Source of the DNA: Sinanaerobacter chloroacetimidivorans | GTDB lineage: Bacteria; Bacillota; Clostridia; Peptostreptococcales; Anaerovoracaceae | Length of the DNA: 64,000 nt | NCBI RefSeq assembly: GCF_018128545.1 | Contig: NZ_JAGSND010000012.1 | Span: forward strand, 1-64,000 | Direction of reading: 5' to 3' | Part shown: positions 8,030 through 16,337 of the stretch, in pieces | Numbering within the stretch: position 1 is the first letter of the stretch | Layout of the letters: each line of letters opens with the position of its first letter | Notes under the pieces: generated by a model | Seen by the model: only the letters and a program-made list of their open reading frames with translations | What the model was told of the DNA's origin: nothing | The model's database searches: none | Made by a program: the position numbers and the translations under genes

Positions 8030-8800
8030 TCATGCTGCTTTCCGTTTGTATGCGCGCATCGCAAATAGATATGCGACGATCAGTATTCCTAAGCACCATG
8101 CGAGCGCAACCCAAATGTCATTTCCCACAGGCTGCCCCGACAGGAGTGCACGGATGGCTTCCACGATTGAAGTCACCGGCTGGTTTTCGGCGAAAGCGCG
8201 TACGACAGACGGCATCGTTTCGGTGGGCACAAACGCCGAGCTGATAAATGGAAGGAAGATCAACGGGTAGGAAAAGGCGCCTGCACCATCCACCGATTTT
8301 GCGGACAGTCCGGCAATCGCCGCGATCCATGTCAAGGCCAGTGTAAACAGCGCGAGGATACCGGCCACAGCAAGCCATGACAATACTCCCGCCGACGACC
8401 GAAAGCCCATCATGAGCGCTACGAGAATGATTACGACAATCGATATCGCATTGGATACCAGTGAGGTCAGCACATGTCCCCACAGCGCGGCCGAACGCGC
8501 AATCGGCATAGAGTGGAACCGTTCGAAGATGCCGCTTTGCATATCCAGAAACAGACGGTAAGCCGTATAGGCGATGCCGCTTGCAATCGCAATCAGCAGG
8601 ATTCCGGGCAGCAGATAATTTACATAGTTATCCGTGCCGGCCTGGATAGCGCCGCCGAACACGTAGACGAACAGCAGCATAAGCGCGATAGGCGTGATGG
8701 CCACTGTGATGATAGTGTCCATGCTGCGGAAAATATGGCGCATGGAACGTCCAAGCATGACGCTCATATCGCTGAAAAAGTGTTTCTTTACGGTTTCCAT
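8030..8800 (-). CDS. ABC-2 type exporter permease (DrrB-like)
   Basis: A 256-aa integral membrane protein with six predicted hydrophobic segments and the ABC-2 permease hallmark FERFHSMPIARSAALWG after the second helix. It is the usual partner of DrrA-type ATPases that export antibiotics or other amphipathic compounds; the substrate here is unknown. The ATG sits 1 nt after the ATPase stop codon, so the two form a half-transporter pair. Last gene of the six-gene minus-strand operon that begins with padR. Confidence 0.85.
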   Translation of the reverse strand: METVKKHFFSDMSVMLGRSMRHIFRSMDTIITVAITPIALMLLFVYVFGGAIQAGTDNYVNYLLPGILLIAIASGIAYTAYRLFLDMQSGIFERFHSMPIARSAALWGHVLTSLVSNAISIVVIILVALMMGFRSSAGVLSWLAVAGILALFTLALTWIAAIAGLSAKSVDGAGAFSYPLIFLPFISSAFVPTETMPSVVRAFAENQPVTSIVEAIRALLSGQPVGNDIWVALAWCLGILIVAYLFAMRAYKRKAA

Positions 8801-9562
8801 TTATTTTTCCTCCTTCTTGCCGACGATTGCGAGGAATATGTCCTCCAAGCTCGGCTGTTTTTCAATATATTCCACCTTTGCGGGCGGGAACAGCTTTTTC
8901 AGGTCTGCCAGCGTGCCGGAGGCTATAATCTTTCCCTCATGCAGAATGGCAATCTGATTGGCAAGCTGCTCGGCTTCATCTAAGTACTGCGTTGTTAAGA
9001 ATACCGTAGTACCGCCGCCGGCAAGCTCTTTGACCGTCTTCCAAACCTCGATGCGTCCTTCAGGGTCAAGCCCCGTGGTCGGCTCGTCGAGGAAGATAAG
9101 CTGAGGTTTTCCGATAAGGCTCATGGCGATGTCGAGTCTGCGGCGCATGCCGCCCGAATAAGTGGAAACCCTGCGATCGGCGGCGTCGGTCAGGACGAAG
9201 CGTTTCAGCATATCGTCTGCAACCTGACGCGGATTTGTAAGGTGCCGCAGCTTGGCGACCATGATGAGATTTTCACGCCCGGTCAATATCTCGTCCACGG
9301 CGGCAAATTGCCCTGTCAGGCTGATCGACTGCCGTACATGGTCGGGATTTGACGCGACGTCAAATCCGTTTACGACGGCGGTGCCTCCATCCTGTTTGAG
9401 CAGCGTGGTAAGGATTTTAACAATCGTGGTCTTGCCCGCGCCGTTGGAGCCGAGCAGGGCAAAAATCTCACCTCGCCTCACTTCAAAATCGACGCCCTTT
9501 AGGACTTTTGTGGTCTTGAAGGATTTTTTTAAATCCTTTACTTGAATTGCGATGTCTTTCAT
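8801..9562 (-). CDS. ABC exporter ATPase (DrrA-like)
   Basis: A 253-aa ATP-binding subunit: Walker A GSNGAGKT at residues 38-45, signature YSGGMRRR, Walker B LIFLDEP with the TTGLDP D-loop, and a short C-terminal extension ending EDIFLAIVGK that is typical of daunorubicin-resistance-type (DrrA) ATPases. It drives the adjacent permease. Overlaps the DUF1048 gene upstream by 4 nt (ATGA). Confidence 0.9.
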   Translation of the reverse strand: MKDIAIQVKDLKKSFKTTKVLKGVDFEVRRGEIFALLGSNGAGKTTIVKILTTLLKQDGGTAVVNGFDVASNPDHVRQSISLTGQFAAVDEILTGRENLIMVAKLRHLTNPRQVADDMLKRFVLTDAADRRVSTYSGGMRRRLDIAMSLIGKPQLIFLDEPTTGLDPEGRIEVWKTVKELAGGGTTVFLTTQYLDEAEQLANQIAILHEGKIIASGTLADLKKLFPPAKVEYIEKQPSLEDIFLAIVGKKEEK

Positions 9563-9912
9563 TTAGAATCGTTCCCCCTTCCAAATTTGTTCATAATGTC
9601 GCGGTTTAATTTCTTACGATAGTTATCAGTCCACACTTTCGTGTCGCGCAAAAGCTCGTCGCAGAACCCGACAACATCTTCGCCCGTCACGTCGAGAACG
9701 TGCTTACCGTCCATCGCGCTGGCTTCAAACAACTCTATCAATTCGTACTGAGTTTTCAACATGTCAGAGCCGTCTCCTCCCGCAAAATTCCACATGTATC
9801 CCTGAATTTTTTTAAATACGAACCGATAGTCTTCAGGCAATGCCTCTACTCTTGCCATTTGCTCCCTATATTCTTTTTTATCCCCAATTAATTTTTTGAT
9901 AAGCTCCAGCAT
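9559..9912 (-). CDS. DUF1048 protein (copy 3 of 3)
   Basis: A 117-aa helical protein of the DUF1048 family: LPEDYRFVFKKIQGYMW followed by DVTGEDVVGFCDELLRD and a basic tail. Third of three tandem paralogues between padR and the ABC exporter. Function unknown; the genetic link to PadR regulators and drug-type exporters is known for the family. It ends by overlapping the ATPase start by 4 nt. Confidence 0.78.
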   Translation of the reverse strand: MLELIKKLIGDKKEYREQMARVEALPEDYRFVFKKIQGYMWNFAGGDGSDMLKTQYELIELFEASAMDGKHVLDVTGEDVVGFCDELLRDTKVWTDNYRKKLNRDIMNKFGRGNDSK

Positions 9913-9914
9913 CG

Positions 9915-10256
9915 TTATTGCTCCTCCTTGTTAAATTCTTCCATAATCTCTTTGTCAACAGATTTTTGATAGATGTCAGCGTAAGTTTCTGAATCTTTGA
10001 TTAGATCGTCGCAGAAAGCCGCTACATCACTGCCCGTTACTTCGAGCACGCCTTTCCCCAAGGCCGCGCCCTCTTCAAAAAGATCGATAATCCCCGAGAG
10101 CAAACCCGTCCCTTCGGTTAGCTCAACAGGGCCGACCTTAAACAGATATTTTTGAATCTCTTTATAAACAATCTGATAATCTTGCGGGAGCGCTTTGACA
10201 CGCGCCACGTGCGCTCGCCACTCCTTTTTGCCTTCGATGATATCTTGTATTCTCAT
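9915..10256 (-). CDS. DUF1048 protein (copy 2 of 3)
   Basis: A 113-aa paralogue with the same blocks: LPQDYQIVYKEIQKYLF, EVTGSDVAAFCDDLIKD. No membrane segment. Only 2 nt separate it from the third copy and 9 nt from the first. The copies share order of motifs but only moderate identity, so the triplication is old. Confidence 0.78.
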   Translation of the reverse strand: MRIQDIIEGKKEWRAHVARVKALPQDYQIVYKEIQKYLFKVGPVELTEGTGLLSGIIDLFEEGAALGKGVLEVTGSDVAAFCDDLIKDSETYADIYQKSVDKEIMEEFNKEEQ

Positions 10257-10265
10257 TTTATCCTC

Positions 10266-10613
10266 CTATTTACCTAATTTTTTAGTGATATTTTTGTTGA
10301 GTTGCTCACGCCACTTGTCACGAAAAGACTTTGCCCCTTCTTCGCCGGCCAGCGCTGAACAGAAGCCTTCGATATCGTCACCCAAAACCTCTGGGACACT
10401 CTGACCGTCCGCCGCTGTTTCTTCGAGCAGGCCAAGCACACCGTCAAGAATTGGCATGAGATTTCGACCGGTGAAATCTGAGTGCACCCAAAGATTGGCT
10501 TTAATTTTTTCCCATGCCGCTTGATAATCAGCCGGCAGATTTTTGGCTCGCGATTCAAAAGCTTTCAATTCTTTCGTCATGTCGCTGCCTGTGATTTTTT
10601 CATAAAAATTCAT
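10266..10613 (-). CDS. DUF1048 protein (copy 1 of 3)
   Basis: A 115-aa DUF1048 member: LPADYQAAWEKIKANLW and EVLGDDIEGFCSALAGE. Its ATG overlaps the padR stop codon by 1 nt (TAATG), so translation is coupled to the repressor. It has the most diverged C-terminal block of the three. Confidence 0.76.
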   Translation of the reverse strand: MNFYEKITGSDMTKELKAFESRAKNLPADYQAAWEKIKANLWVHSDFTGRNLMPILDGVLGLLEETAADGQSVPEVLGDDIEGFCSALAGEEGAKSFRDKWREQLNKNITKKLGK

Positions 10614-10936
10614 TATTTTTTCTCCTTTAACTCATTCATTTTTGATGATACAAACTCCCATTTTTCCCAAAATTTCCATAGTTCCTTACGCCCTGCGTCG
10701 TTGAGCACGAAAAACTTGCGCGGCGGTCCCATATCGGATGGTTTTTTTTCTATGTTCACGAGTTTATTCTTCTCAAGCCGCACCAAAATGGTGTAGACAG
10801 TTCCTTCCACAACATCTGTGAAGCCGAGAGCATTCAAGCGCCTCGTGATTTCGTAGCCGTAGGTTTCGCCGCGGTTTATAATTTCAAGGACACAGCCTTC
10901 AAGCACGCCTTTGAGCATTTCCGTTAAGTCTTCCAT
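10613..10936 (-). CDS. PadR family transcriptional regulator
   Basis: A 107-aa winged-helix regulator: GCVLEIINRGETYGYEITRRLNALGF, then the VEGTVYTILVRLEKNKLVNIE recognition/wing region and a C-terminal dimerisation helix. I place the start at the ATG at 10936, 8 nt after GGAGG, rather than at the GTG nine bases upstream, which overlaps the SD itself. As first gene of the operon it most likely represses its own promoter (see the operator at 10985-11024) and is released by a drug-like ligand. Confidence 0.85.
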   Translation of the reverse strand: MEDLTEMLKGVLEGCVLEIINRGETYGYEITRRLNALGFTDVVEGTVYTILVRLEKNKLVNIEKKPSDMGPPRKFFVLNDAGRKELWKFWEKWEFVSSKMNELKEKK

Positions 10937-10984
10937 CACAATCACCTCCTTGCTATTCTGTATGACTGATATTCAGTATTACTT

Positions 10985-11024
10985 ACTACTGCTACATAGT
11001 ATCACGTAGTAGTTGGTCTGTCAA
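10985..11024 (-). promoter_or_regulatory. padR operon promoter with overlapping operator
   Basis: Minus strand: TTGACA (11019-11024), 17-nt spacer, TACTAT (10996-11001). An inverted repeat ACTACT (10985-10990) / AGTAGT (11008-11013) with ACATAGTA between covers the -10 and most of the spacer. This is the expected size and place for a PadR operator (autorepression). Promoter is seen directly; regulator assignment is inference. Confidence 0.75.
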
Positions 11025-11181
11025 TAGCAGTTGTTCTGATACAGTGATTATTATTTTTACAGTTTGGGAAAAATATCAGTCAATATAGAAAGATCAATAT
11101 TAGACACTCCATTAACTTACGTCAAAAGATAAAAAATATATATTTTGATTGCAAAAATTTGGAAAGTGTAATGAGAAAAAT

Positions 11182-12000
11182 ATGGATAAATTACTATTTG
11201 GGATATCGGGCTTACCGGTAGGCAGTGGATCAAAGAAAATAAACTATGCTTCTGGTATCAACTATATAAAGTCAATAGGGCTTGATGCAATGGAACTTCT
11301 TTTTGTAAGAAGTGTTAATGTGACAGACAAAAATAAGAGTATAATATTAAAAACAAAGCTAGACAATGATTTCTATCTTTCAGCTCATGGATCCCATTAT
11401 ATTAATCTAAATGCAGATGAATTTGAAAAGCAGGAACAGTCAATGGAAAGAATAACGAATGCAATGGAAGGATTATCAAAGGTGAAGGGGAGAAGTTTAA
11501 TCTTTCATCCGGGTTTTTATTTAAAGGACTCCAACGAAGAGGCTTATCATACTATAAAAGAAAACTTGTTAAAGCTTCCATATAAAGATATCGATTATAG
11601 ACTTGAGACTACGGGAAAAAGAACGCAGTTTGGGACACTTGAGGAATTAGTTTCTCTCTGTAAAGAAGTAAGCTCCTGCAAGCTATGTATTGACTTTTCT
11701 CATATCCATGCAAGACAGAATGGATGTTTAAAAGGCTATGATGATTTTGCAAAAATACTGCAATATGTGACGGATGAGTTGGGCAGGTCCGCTCTGGATG
11801 ATATGCATATCCACATGGGTGGAATAGACTACAATGATAAAGGAGAGAAAAGCCATCTTCCCTTATTAGAAAGTGATTTCAACTATTTAGATTGTTTAAA
11901 AGCCATAAAAGATTTTAATGTCAAGGGATGTATCATTGCAGAGGGGCCACTGGTAGAGAAAGATGCGTTGCTATTGAAGAATGCTTTTGAAAAATTATAA
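11182..12000 (+). CDS. Endonuclease IV-like TIM-barrel protein
   Basis: A 272-aa AP-endonuclease-2 family TIM barrel. Expected metal-site segments are present: SAHGSHYINL, IFHPGFY, LETTGKRTQFG, CIDFSHIHAR, HIHMGGIDYN and a final IIAEGP. It resembles endonuclease IV (Nfo), which cuts 5' of abasic sites, in its archaeal/clostridial short form. An ATG at 11182 is preferred to the TTG at 11149 because the family begins MDKLLFG-like, but no good SD precedes either. Stands alone between the divergent padR promoter and the Crp gene. Confidence 0.72.
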   Translation: MDKLLFGISGLPVGSGSKKINYASGINYIKSIGLDAMELLFVRSVNVTDKNKSIILKTKLDNDFYLSAHGSHYINLNADEFEKQEQSMERITNAMEGLSKVKGRSLIFHPGFYLKDSNEEAYHTIKENLLKLPYKDIDYRLETTGKRTQFGTLEELVSLCKEVSSCKLCIDFSHIHARQNGCLKGYDDFAKILQYVTDELGRSALDDMHIHMGGIDYNDKGEKSHLPLLESDFNYLDCLKAIKDFNVKGCIIAEGPLVEKDALLLKNAFEKL

Positions 12001-12041
12001 ATATCTGAAATACGGCGCAGGTGAAAATACTTACGGCGTTT

Positions 12042-12710
12042 TTACATTAACATATCCATGTTAATGATGGTAATACTGTCTTTATCAAAGATCAGGAGTC
12101 CTTCCTTTTTCATCTTTTGCAGTTCTCTGGAAAGAGACGTCCTTTGAACACCTATGCGATCTGCAATGGCTTTTTTTGAAGTGTTCAACTGTATCGTGGA
12201 AGATTTTTGCAGCTTATATTCATTTTTCAAAAAGGCGATTAAACTTTCACGAATGGAACGATTCACATAATGTTTGATCTTATCGCCTAAAAGCGTGGCA
12301 TGGTCAGAGATATACTCAAGGTAGACTTTTAAAAAATCAGTATTGGTTGCACAAAATTCAAAAACCAATCCCTTTGAAAGAGAGATAAGAGATACGTCAG
12401 TTTTAGCAGAAACCATCATCGGATAATGTGGATTCTTTGAAAATATTAAATTTCCACCCAGTACATCGTCCGGATAGAATTCTGTTATGGTCATCAAATT
12501 CCCGGAATCATCAATGCGTTCAACAACGACTTTTCCGCTGATAATGATATCTATATAAGTACATATGTCTCCGTCAAAGTGAATGATTTCACCTTGATTG
12601 TAAACTGTTTTCTTAATTGAATTTCCAGCATTCCTATTTTCAGATAAAGAATGAAATGGGATTGTTTTTAAAAGAGTAAAGTTCTTAAACAGCTCATTTA
12701 AATCATTCAT
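12042..12710 (-). CDS. Crp/Fnr family transcriptional regulator
   Basis: A 222-aa regulator: N-terminal cyclic-nucleotide-binding-type beta barrel (NQGEIIHFDGDICTYIDIIISGKVVVER), long dimer helix, and C-terminal HTH (SKKAIADRIGVQRTSLSRELQKMKKEG). No cysteine cluster for an Fnr Fe-S centre is visible in the N terminus. Start is the ATG at 12710, preceded by AAAGGA; the longer reading frame upstream is the antisense of the permease gene. Transcribed divergently from the permease pair 88 nt away and probably controls it. Confidence 0.85.
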   Translation of the reverse strand: MNDLNELFKNFTLLKTIPFHSLSENRNAGNSIKKTVYNQGEIIHFDGDICTYIDIIISGKVVVERIDDSGNLMTITEFYPDDVLGGNLIFSKNPHYPMMVSAKTDVSLISLSKGLVFEFCATNTDFLKVYLEYISDHATLLGDKIKHYVNRSIRESLIAFLKNEYKLQKSSTIQLNTSKKAIADRIGVQRTSLSRELQKMKKEGLLIFDKDSITIINMDMLM

Positions 12711-12798
12711 AATTTTCCTTTCAAGCGTTACCTTGGTAACGCCATCTTTTTTAATTATATTATATACTTTGCATAAAAGATTGGAAAGGAGATTTATA

Positions 12799-13281
12799 AT
12801 GGATATTTTTACACTGTCGTTCTGGGGTATTTCAATTGCCTTGACAAGTGTTTCTCTTATTAAGAGTAAGAAAAAGACTTTTGAAGCTATGAAAAAATCA
12901 AAAAGCATGATGGGTAATATGCTTGGAGAAATTATTGCCATTATTTTTATCATAGGCATTGTACTTACTTTTATTCCGCCGGAGTCGATAAAAAGTATAC
13001 TGGGTTCTGAAAACACGTTGATGGCTACCATCGTTGCAGCAGTAGCAGGAAGTGTTACCTTGATACCCGCCTTTGTTGCATTTCCTCTCGTGGGATCGTT
13101 TGCGGATGTTGGCGCTAGTATTGTTCCGGCGGTGGCATTTTTAACAACACTGACAATGGTTGGCGTTGTGACGTTTCCGCTTGAGAAAAAGGAATTTGGT
13201 TTCAAATTTGCCTTGGCAAGAAATAGTCTTAGTTTTATAGCTGCACTCCTCATTGCAGCGGTAATGGGGGTGATCTTTTGA
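12799..13281 (+). CDS. Permease subunit (YraQ/DUF318-like), first half
   Basis: A 160-aa membrane protein with about four hydrophobic segments and the small-residue motif PAFVAFPLVGSFADVGAS, resembling one half of predicted YraQ/ArsP-type permeases (DUF318). Start at ATG 12799 after GGAAAGGAG; the upstream in-frame ATG lacks an SD. Overlaps the second permease gene by 4 nt, so the two halves are presumably made together as a heterodimer. Substrate unknown; the family is linked to metalloid or organoarsenical export in some members. Confidence 0.65.
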   Translation: MDIFTLSFWGISIALTSVSLIKSKKKTFEAMKKSKSMMGNMLGEIIAIIFIIGIVLTFIPPESIKSILGSENTLMATIVAAVAGSVTLIPAFVAFPLVGSFADVGASIVPAVAFLTTLTMVGVVTFPLEKKEFGFKFALARNSLSFIAALLIAAVMGVIF

Positions 13282-14018
13282 CCATAAAGCAAATGCTGAA
13301 GAAAAATAAATTGTTTGTGATAGTTGCACTCGTTTATATGGTTTTATTTGTGACCATGCCGGAAAAGGCTAATGAAGCCCTTGGCAATAGCGTCTACTAT
13401 CTGATTGAAATGCTGGAAGTATTGCCGGTTATATTTTTGCTGACAGTTGTCATAGAAGTTTTAATCCCAAAGGAATGGATCATGAAGCATTTTGGTGAGA
13501 ACTCCGGGTTGATGGGAAACCTGCTTTCATTATTATTAGGGAGCATTTCTGCAGGACCTATTTATGCCGCCTTCCCAATCAGTAAAACATTACTCGGAAA
13601 AGGCGCCAGCGTCTCTAATATTGTCATTATCTTAAGCACGTGGGCAGTTATAAAAATCCCTATGTTGGCAAACGAAGCAAAATTCCTGGGTGCTTCCTTC
13701 ATGGGAATTCGTTGGGTACTTACCGTTATTGCGATTTTATTGATGGCATGGGTTATCGGCAAAATCGTTAGTAAAAAAGAACTCATAACCGAGACTTTAG
13801 ATTCGACAAAATCAAAAGTCTATGTCAATGAAGACTATTGTGTTGGCTGTGGGATATGCTCAAAAATGCTTCCTGAAGTATACAAAATAGTGGACCGTAA
13901 AGCTAAGGTTAATTTAAGTAATATTCATCCGAGTCATAGAATAATGATAGTGAAAACCATAGAAAAATGTCCAACTAAGGCGATTGTAATGAATATGGAT
14001 AGAACAAGTGTACATTGA
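13278..14018 (+). CDS. Permease second half fused to a ferredoxin domain
   Basis: A 246-aa fusion. Residues ~1-175 are membrane-spanning, with the partner motif GSISAGPIYAAFPISKTLLGKGAS that mirrors the one in the first gene. After a short linker, residues ~185-246 form a single [4Fe-4S] ferredoxin: CVGCGICSKMLPEVY plus a final CP. Start is TTG 13278 after GGGGGTGA, within the stop of gene one; ATG 13293 is the alternative. A redox domain fixed to a permease suggests electron-coupled transport or redox gating (inference). Regulated most likely by the divergent Crp/Fnr protein. Confidence 0.7.
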   Translation: MTIKQMLKKNKLFVIVALVYMVLFVTMPEKANEALGNSVYYLIEMLEVLPVIFLLTVVIEVLIPKEWIMKHFGENSGLMGNLLSLLLGSISAGPIYAAFPISKTLLGKGASVSNIVIILSTWAVIKIPMLANEAKFLGASFMGIRWVLTVIAILLMAWVIGKIVSKKELITETLDSTKSKVYVNEDYCVGCGICSKMLPEVYKIVDRKAKVNLSNIHPSHRIMIVKTIEKCPTKAIVMNMDRTSVH

Positions 14019-14043
14019 ATAAGTCCTCTGAGCATGTAAAAAT

Positions 14044-14078
14044 AGCCGTAGCTGCAGATACCGTTACGGCTTTTCTGT
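14044..14078 (+). terminator. Terminator of the permease-ferredoxin operon
   Basis: AGCCGTA / TACGGCT stem with a 14-nt loop followed by TTTCTGTTT, 25 nt after the stop codon. Confidence 0.75.
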
Positions 14079-14209
14079 TTAAAAAGAGATTTTTTAACAT
14101 GATTTAAGGGTATTATATCTATTTAATGAAGTTTTCGGCGAAACCTTTAGAAACATCGCATTTTCAAGTGGAAAATATCAAAATTGACTACGTCTTTTTT
14201 CAAGAAAAG

Positions 14210-14235
14210 AATCACCCCGCGCTGACGGGGTGATT
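14210..14235 (-). terminator. Terminator of the tetR gene (minus strand)
   Basis: Perfect 10-bp inverted repeat AATCACCCCG / CGGGGTGATT with a 6-nt loop. On the minus strand the stem is followed by CTTTTCTTG, so it best serves the tetR gene that ends at 14288. Confidence 0.75.
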
Positions 14236-14245
14236 CTCGTTAATA

Positions 14246-14292
14246 GGCGCCCGGTGGACGCAGTCTAACGGGTGAAAGTCCCGAACGTTAGA
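14246..14292 (+). mobile_element. Possible remnant of a group II intron 5' end
   Basis: The segment GGCGCCCGG ... GTCTAACGGGTGAAAGTCCCG matches my recollection of the start of domain I of bacterial group II introns (GUGCGCCC... CGGGUGAAAGUCCCG). Only about 45 nt are present and no intron-encoded protein or domain V follows. It abuts and slightly overlaps the 3' end of tetR, whose last codons and stop fall within it. It could also be a chance nested hairpin (TCTAAC ... GTTAGA). Confidence 0.4.
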
Positions 14293-14887
14293 TGGATAAA
14301 GGAGTCGTTAGTTTGTCCAGAACGAATAACAGATCCTTTTCTGCCTGTTTCATCAGATCGTAGGAATAATCGTTGAGACACCAGTCAAAAATCACACCCC
14401 GGTTGATTCGGATCAGAAAGGAAGTAAGTTCGTGCACCGTCATATCGGTGTGAATCAGGCCTTTCTGCAATGCCTTTCCCGCCAGTTCTTCTACTGTCTG
14501 ATAGTATTTTCTTACAGGCTTGACGGAATATTTTACATCCGTTGACAATTGAGCGATGTAAAGCTCTTTTGTTAGGTTTGCCGATTCTTCCATAACATAT
14601 TTTGTTTGGTGAAGTAATATAAATTTTATATCTTCTATAGGATCATGAAATTCATAATGCTGCAGCAGAAGGTCCAAAGCTTCGTCATAGAGAGCAAAGC
14701 CCTTGTTGATCATCTCTTCCTTTGAACTGAAATGATGGTAAAACGCTCCGGTGGAGATGCCGGCTTCCTGACAAAGCTGCCGGATGCTCATGTTATGATA
14801 TCCCTTTTTTTGAATTAAATTCAAGGCGACCCGTATGATATTGTTCTTTGTCTGGGTAGCCTGCTCGACTCTTTTCTTTCTTGCCAT
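14288..14887 (-). CDS. TetR/AcrR family regulator
   Basis: A 199-aa TetR regulator: N-terminal HTH (MSIRQLCQEAGISTGAFYHHFSSKEEMI, about residues 33-60) and a C-terminal ligand domain. Divergent from the aconitase X/oxidoreductase operon with a 177-nt gap that contains a 23-bp palindrome beside the forward promoter. It probably represses that operon until its pathway compound binds. The last ~6 codons fall at the intron-like remnant, so the C terminus may have been changed by an insertion. Confidence 0.87.
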   Translation of the reverse strand: MARKKRVEQATQTKNNIIRVALNLIQKKGYHNMSIRQLCQEAGISTGAFYHHFSSKEEMINKGFALYDEALDLLLQHYEFHDPIEDIKFILLHQTKYVMEESANLTKELYIAQLSTDVKYSVKPVRKYYQTVEELAGKALQKGLIHTDMTVHELTSFLIRINRGVIFDWCLNDYSYDLMKQAEKDLLFVLDKLTTPLSI

Positions 14888-14971
14888 AAGTTATTTCGCT
14901 CCAATTACGTACAGTTTTCCTAATCATAAACTTTTATCAAAAAAATTGCAAGGTGAAATCTTTGGACATGA

Positions 14972-15029
14972 TTGACAAAAGTATAACAAGGTGATAACAT
15001 TAACATAACATCGTTCGGTGAACGAGGTT
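14972..15029 (+). promoter_or_regulatory. Promoter and TetR operator of the aconitase X operon
   Basis: TTGACA (14972-14977), 17-nt spacer, TAACAT (14995-15000), then a dyad AACaTCGTTC / GAACGAgGTT (15007-15029) around the expected transcription start. The position right after the -10 box fits repression by the divergent TetR protein. Confidence 0.78.
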
Positions 15030-15064
15030 GTTCCTTGAACCAATATAAATGAAAGGAGAAGATT

Positions 15065-16336
15065 ATGCGGTTAACAAATGAAGAGCAGGATATTCTCAAT
15101 GGAAAACAGGGAGAGATTCTGCAAAAAACAATGGAGACCCTTGTAAGGTATGGGGACATGTATGATGCTGAATGTCTTGTGCCTCTGGATGGGCCGGTGC
15201 ATTTAGTGTGTTCCTTCGGAATGCCGGCCCTGAAACCTTTGTCAAGAATCATGAAAGAGATGATTGACGCCGGAATCAGAACCAAGCTGCCTTTCACAGC
15301 GGACCCGCAGCCTCTTGACTACGAGAACGTACCGGCTACCCAGCAGGAGCAAGAAATGTATCAATTGTTATACGGAACTCAGAAGGAATATGAGAGTATG
15401 CTGGCAAAGCTGGGAATGAAAGACGAAAAGGCCTATACCTGTGCATGTTATTTTGACGAGGTAGGCAACACTCCCAAGTTTGGAGACAATCTGGCCTGGG
15501 CAGAGTCCTCGGCGGTGGTTTATGCCAACTCCGTGCTGGGAGCCCGATCAAACAGGACCTCCGGCGTAATGGAATTCTTCAGCGGAATTATCGGCAAGAC
15601 TCCGAAATTTGGTTTTCTGACCGATGGAGGAAGAAAGGCCGACTGGGTCATAGAGCTGAAAACATCCAAGATGCCCCGTCCTCAGATTCTGGGAAGCGCC
15701 ATCGGAATGAAGGTGGTGGAAAAGGTACCTTACATAAAAGGACTGGATCAGTTCCTCGGGCCCGAATTGACTCCGGCAGTAAAGGACTATCTTAAAGATA
15801 TGGGAGCAGCGACCGCATCAAACGGCGCAGTGGCCCTTTTCCATGCGGAAAACCTGACACCGGAGGCGAAAAAGTACGGAGAAGAACTGATCAGAGAGAA
15901 TGCTTCCGTCTATGTTATCGACGATGCGGAGCTGGAGAGAGTGGTAAGCTCCTATCCGATCCTCTGGGCGGATTTAAATGCAAAGCCAGACAAAGCATTT
16001 ATCGGATGCCCCCATGCATCCTTCAATCAGCTGGAAGAATGGACGGAAATCTTTGAACAGGCACTCAAAGAAAGCGGAAAGGACAACGTTGCGGTTGATA
16101 CAGTTATAACCAGCGCACCGGATGTAATTGCAAAATTTAAGGAGACAGAGTACTATGACCGGCTTCTGAAAACAGGAGTAAGGGTGTCCCACATCTGTCC
16201 TCTGATGTATATGTCAAATCCGCTCTGTGCGAAAAAACCGATCATTACAAATTCAAACAAGCTGAGAACCTATTCCACTGCACGGTATGTTGACGATCAT
16301 GAGCTTGTAAATCTTGTCGTAAAGGGAGGTTTTTAA
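15065..16336 (+). CDS. Aconitase X catalytic subunit (large)
   Basis: A 423-aa protein of the AcnX/DUF521 family. AcnX enzymes are Fe-S or mononuclear-iron dehydratases; known members dehydrate cis-3-hydroxy-L-proline or (R)-mevalonate 5-phosphate. Characteristic stretches: LVCSFGMPALKPLSRIM, GARSNRTSG, GCPHASFNQLEEW, TSAPDV and a late SHICPLMYM with the conserved Cys. Bacterial AcnX often splits into a large catalytic and a small swivel subunit, as here (the swivel gene starts 1 nt after this stop). The partner oxidoreductase suggests a hydroxy acid that is dehydrated and then reduced. SD AAAGGAGA. Confidence 0.85.
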   Translation: MRLTNEEQDILNGKQGEILQKTMETLVRYGDMYDAECLVPLDGPVHLVCSFGMPALKPLSRIMKEMIDAGIRTKLPFTADPQPLDYENVPATQQEQEMYQLLYGTQKEYESMLAKLGMKDEKAYTCACYFDEVGNTPKFGDNLAWAESSAVVYANSVLGARSNRTSGVMEFFSGIIGKTPKFGFLTDGGRKADWVIELKTSKMPRPQILGSAIGMKVVEKVPYIKGLDQFLGPELTPAVKDYLKDMGAATASNGAVALFHAENLTPEAKKYGEELIRENASVYVIDDAELERVVSSYPILWADLNAKPDKAFIGCPHASFNQLEEWTEIFEQALKESGKDNVAVDTVITSAPDVIAKFKETEYYDRLLKTGVRVSHICPLMYMSNPLCAKKPIITNSNKLRTYSTARYVDDHELVNLVVKGGF

Positions 16337-16337
16337 C

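Noticed and set aside
8474..8983. 169-aa plus-strand ORF over the ABC permease and ATPase genes
   Set aside because: It has no ribosome-binding site and the opposite strand encodes clear Walker motifs and membrane helices.
12711..13292. Upstream extension of the Crp/Fnr gene to 13292 (416 aa)
   Set aside because: The extra 194 residues are antisense to the permease gene, show no domain, and an ATG with a good SD occurs at 12710.
14210..14235. Transposon inverted repeat
   Set aside because: The perfect 10-bp stem has a minus-strand T tail and sits after a gene end, so a terminator explains it.
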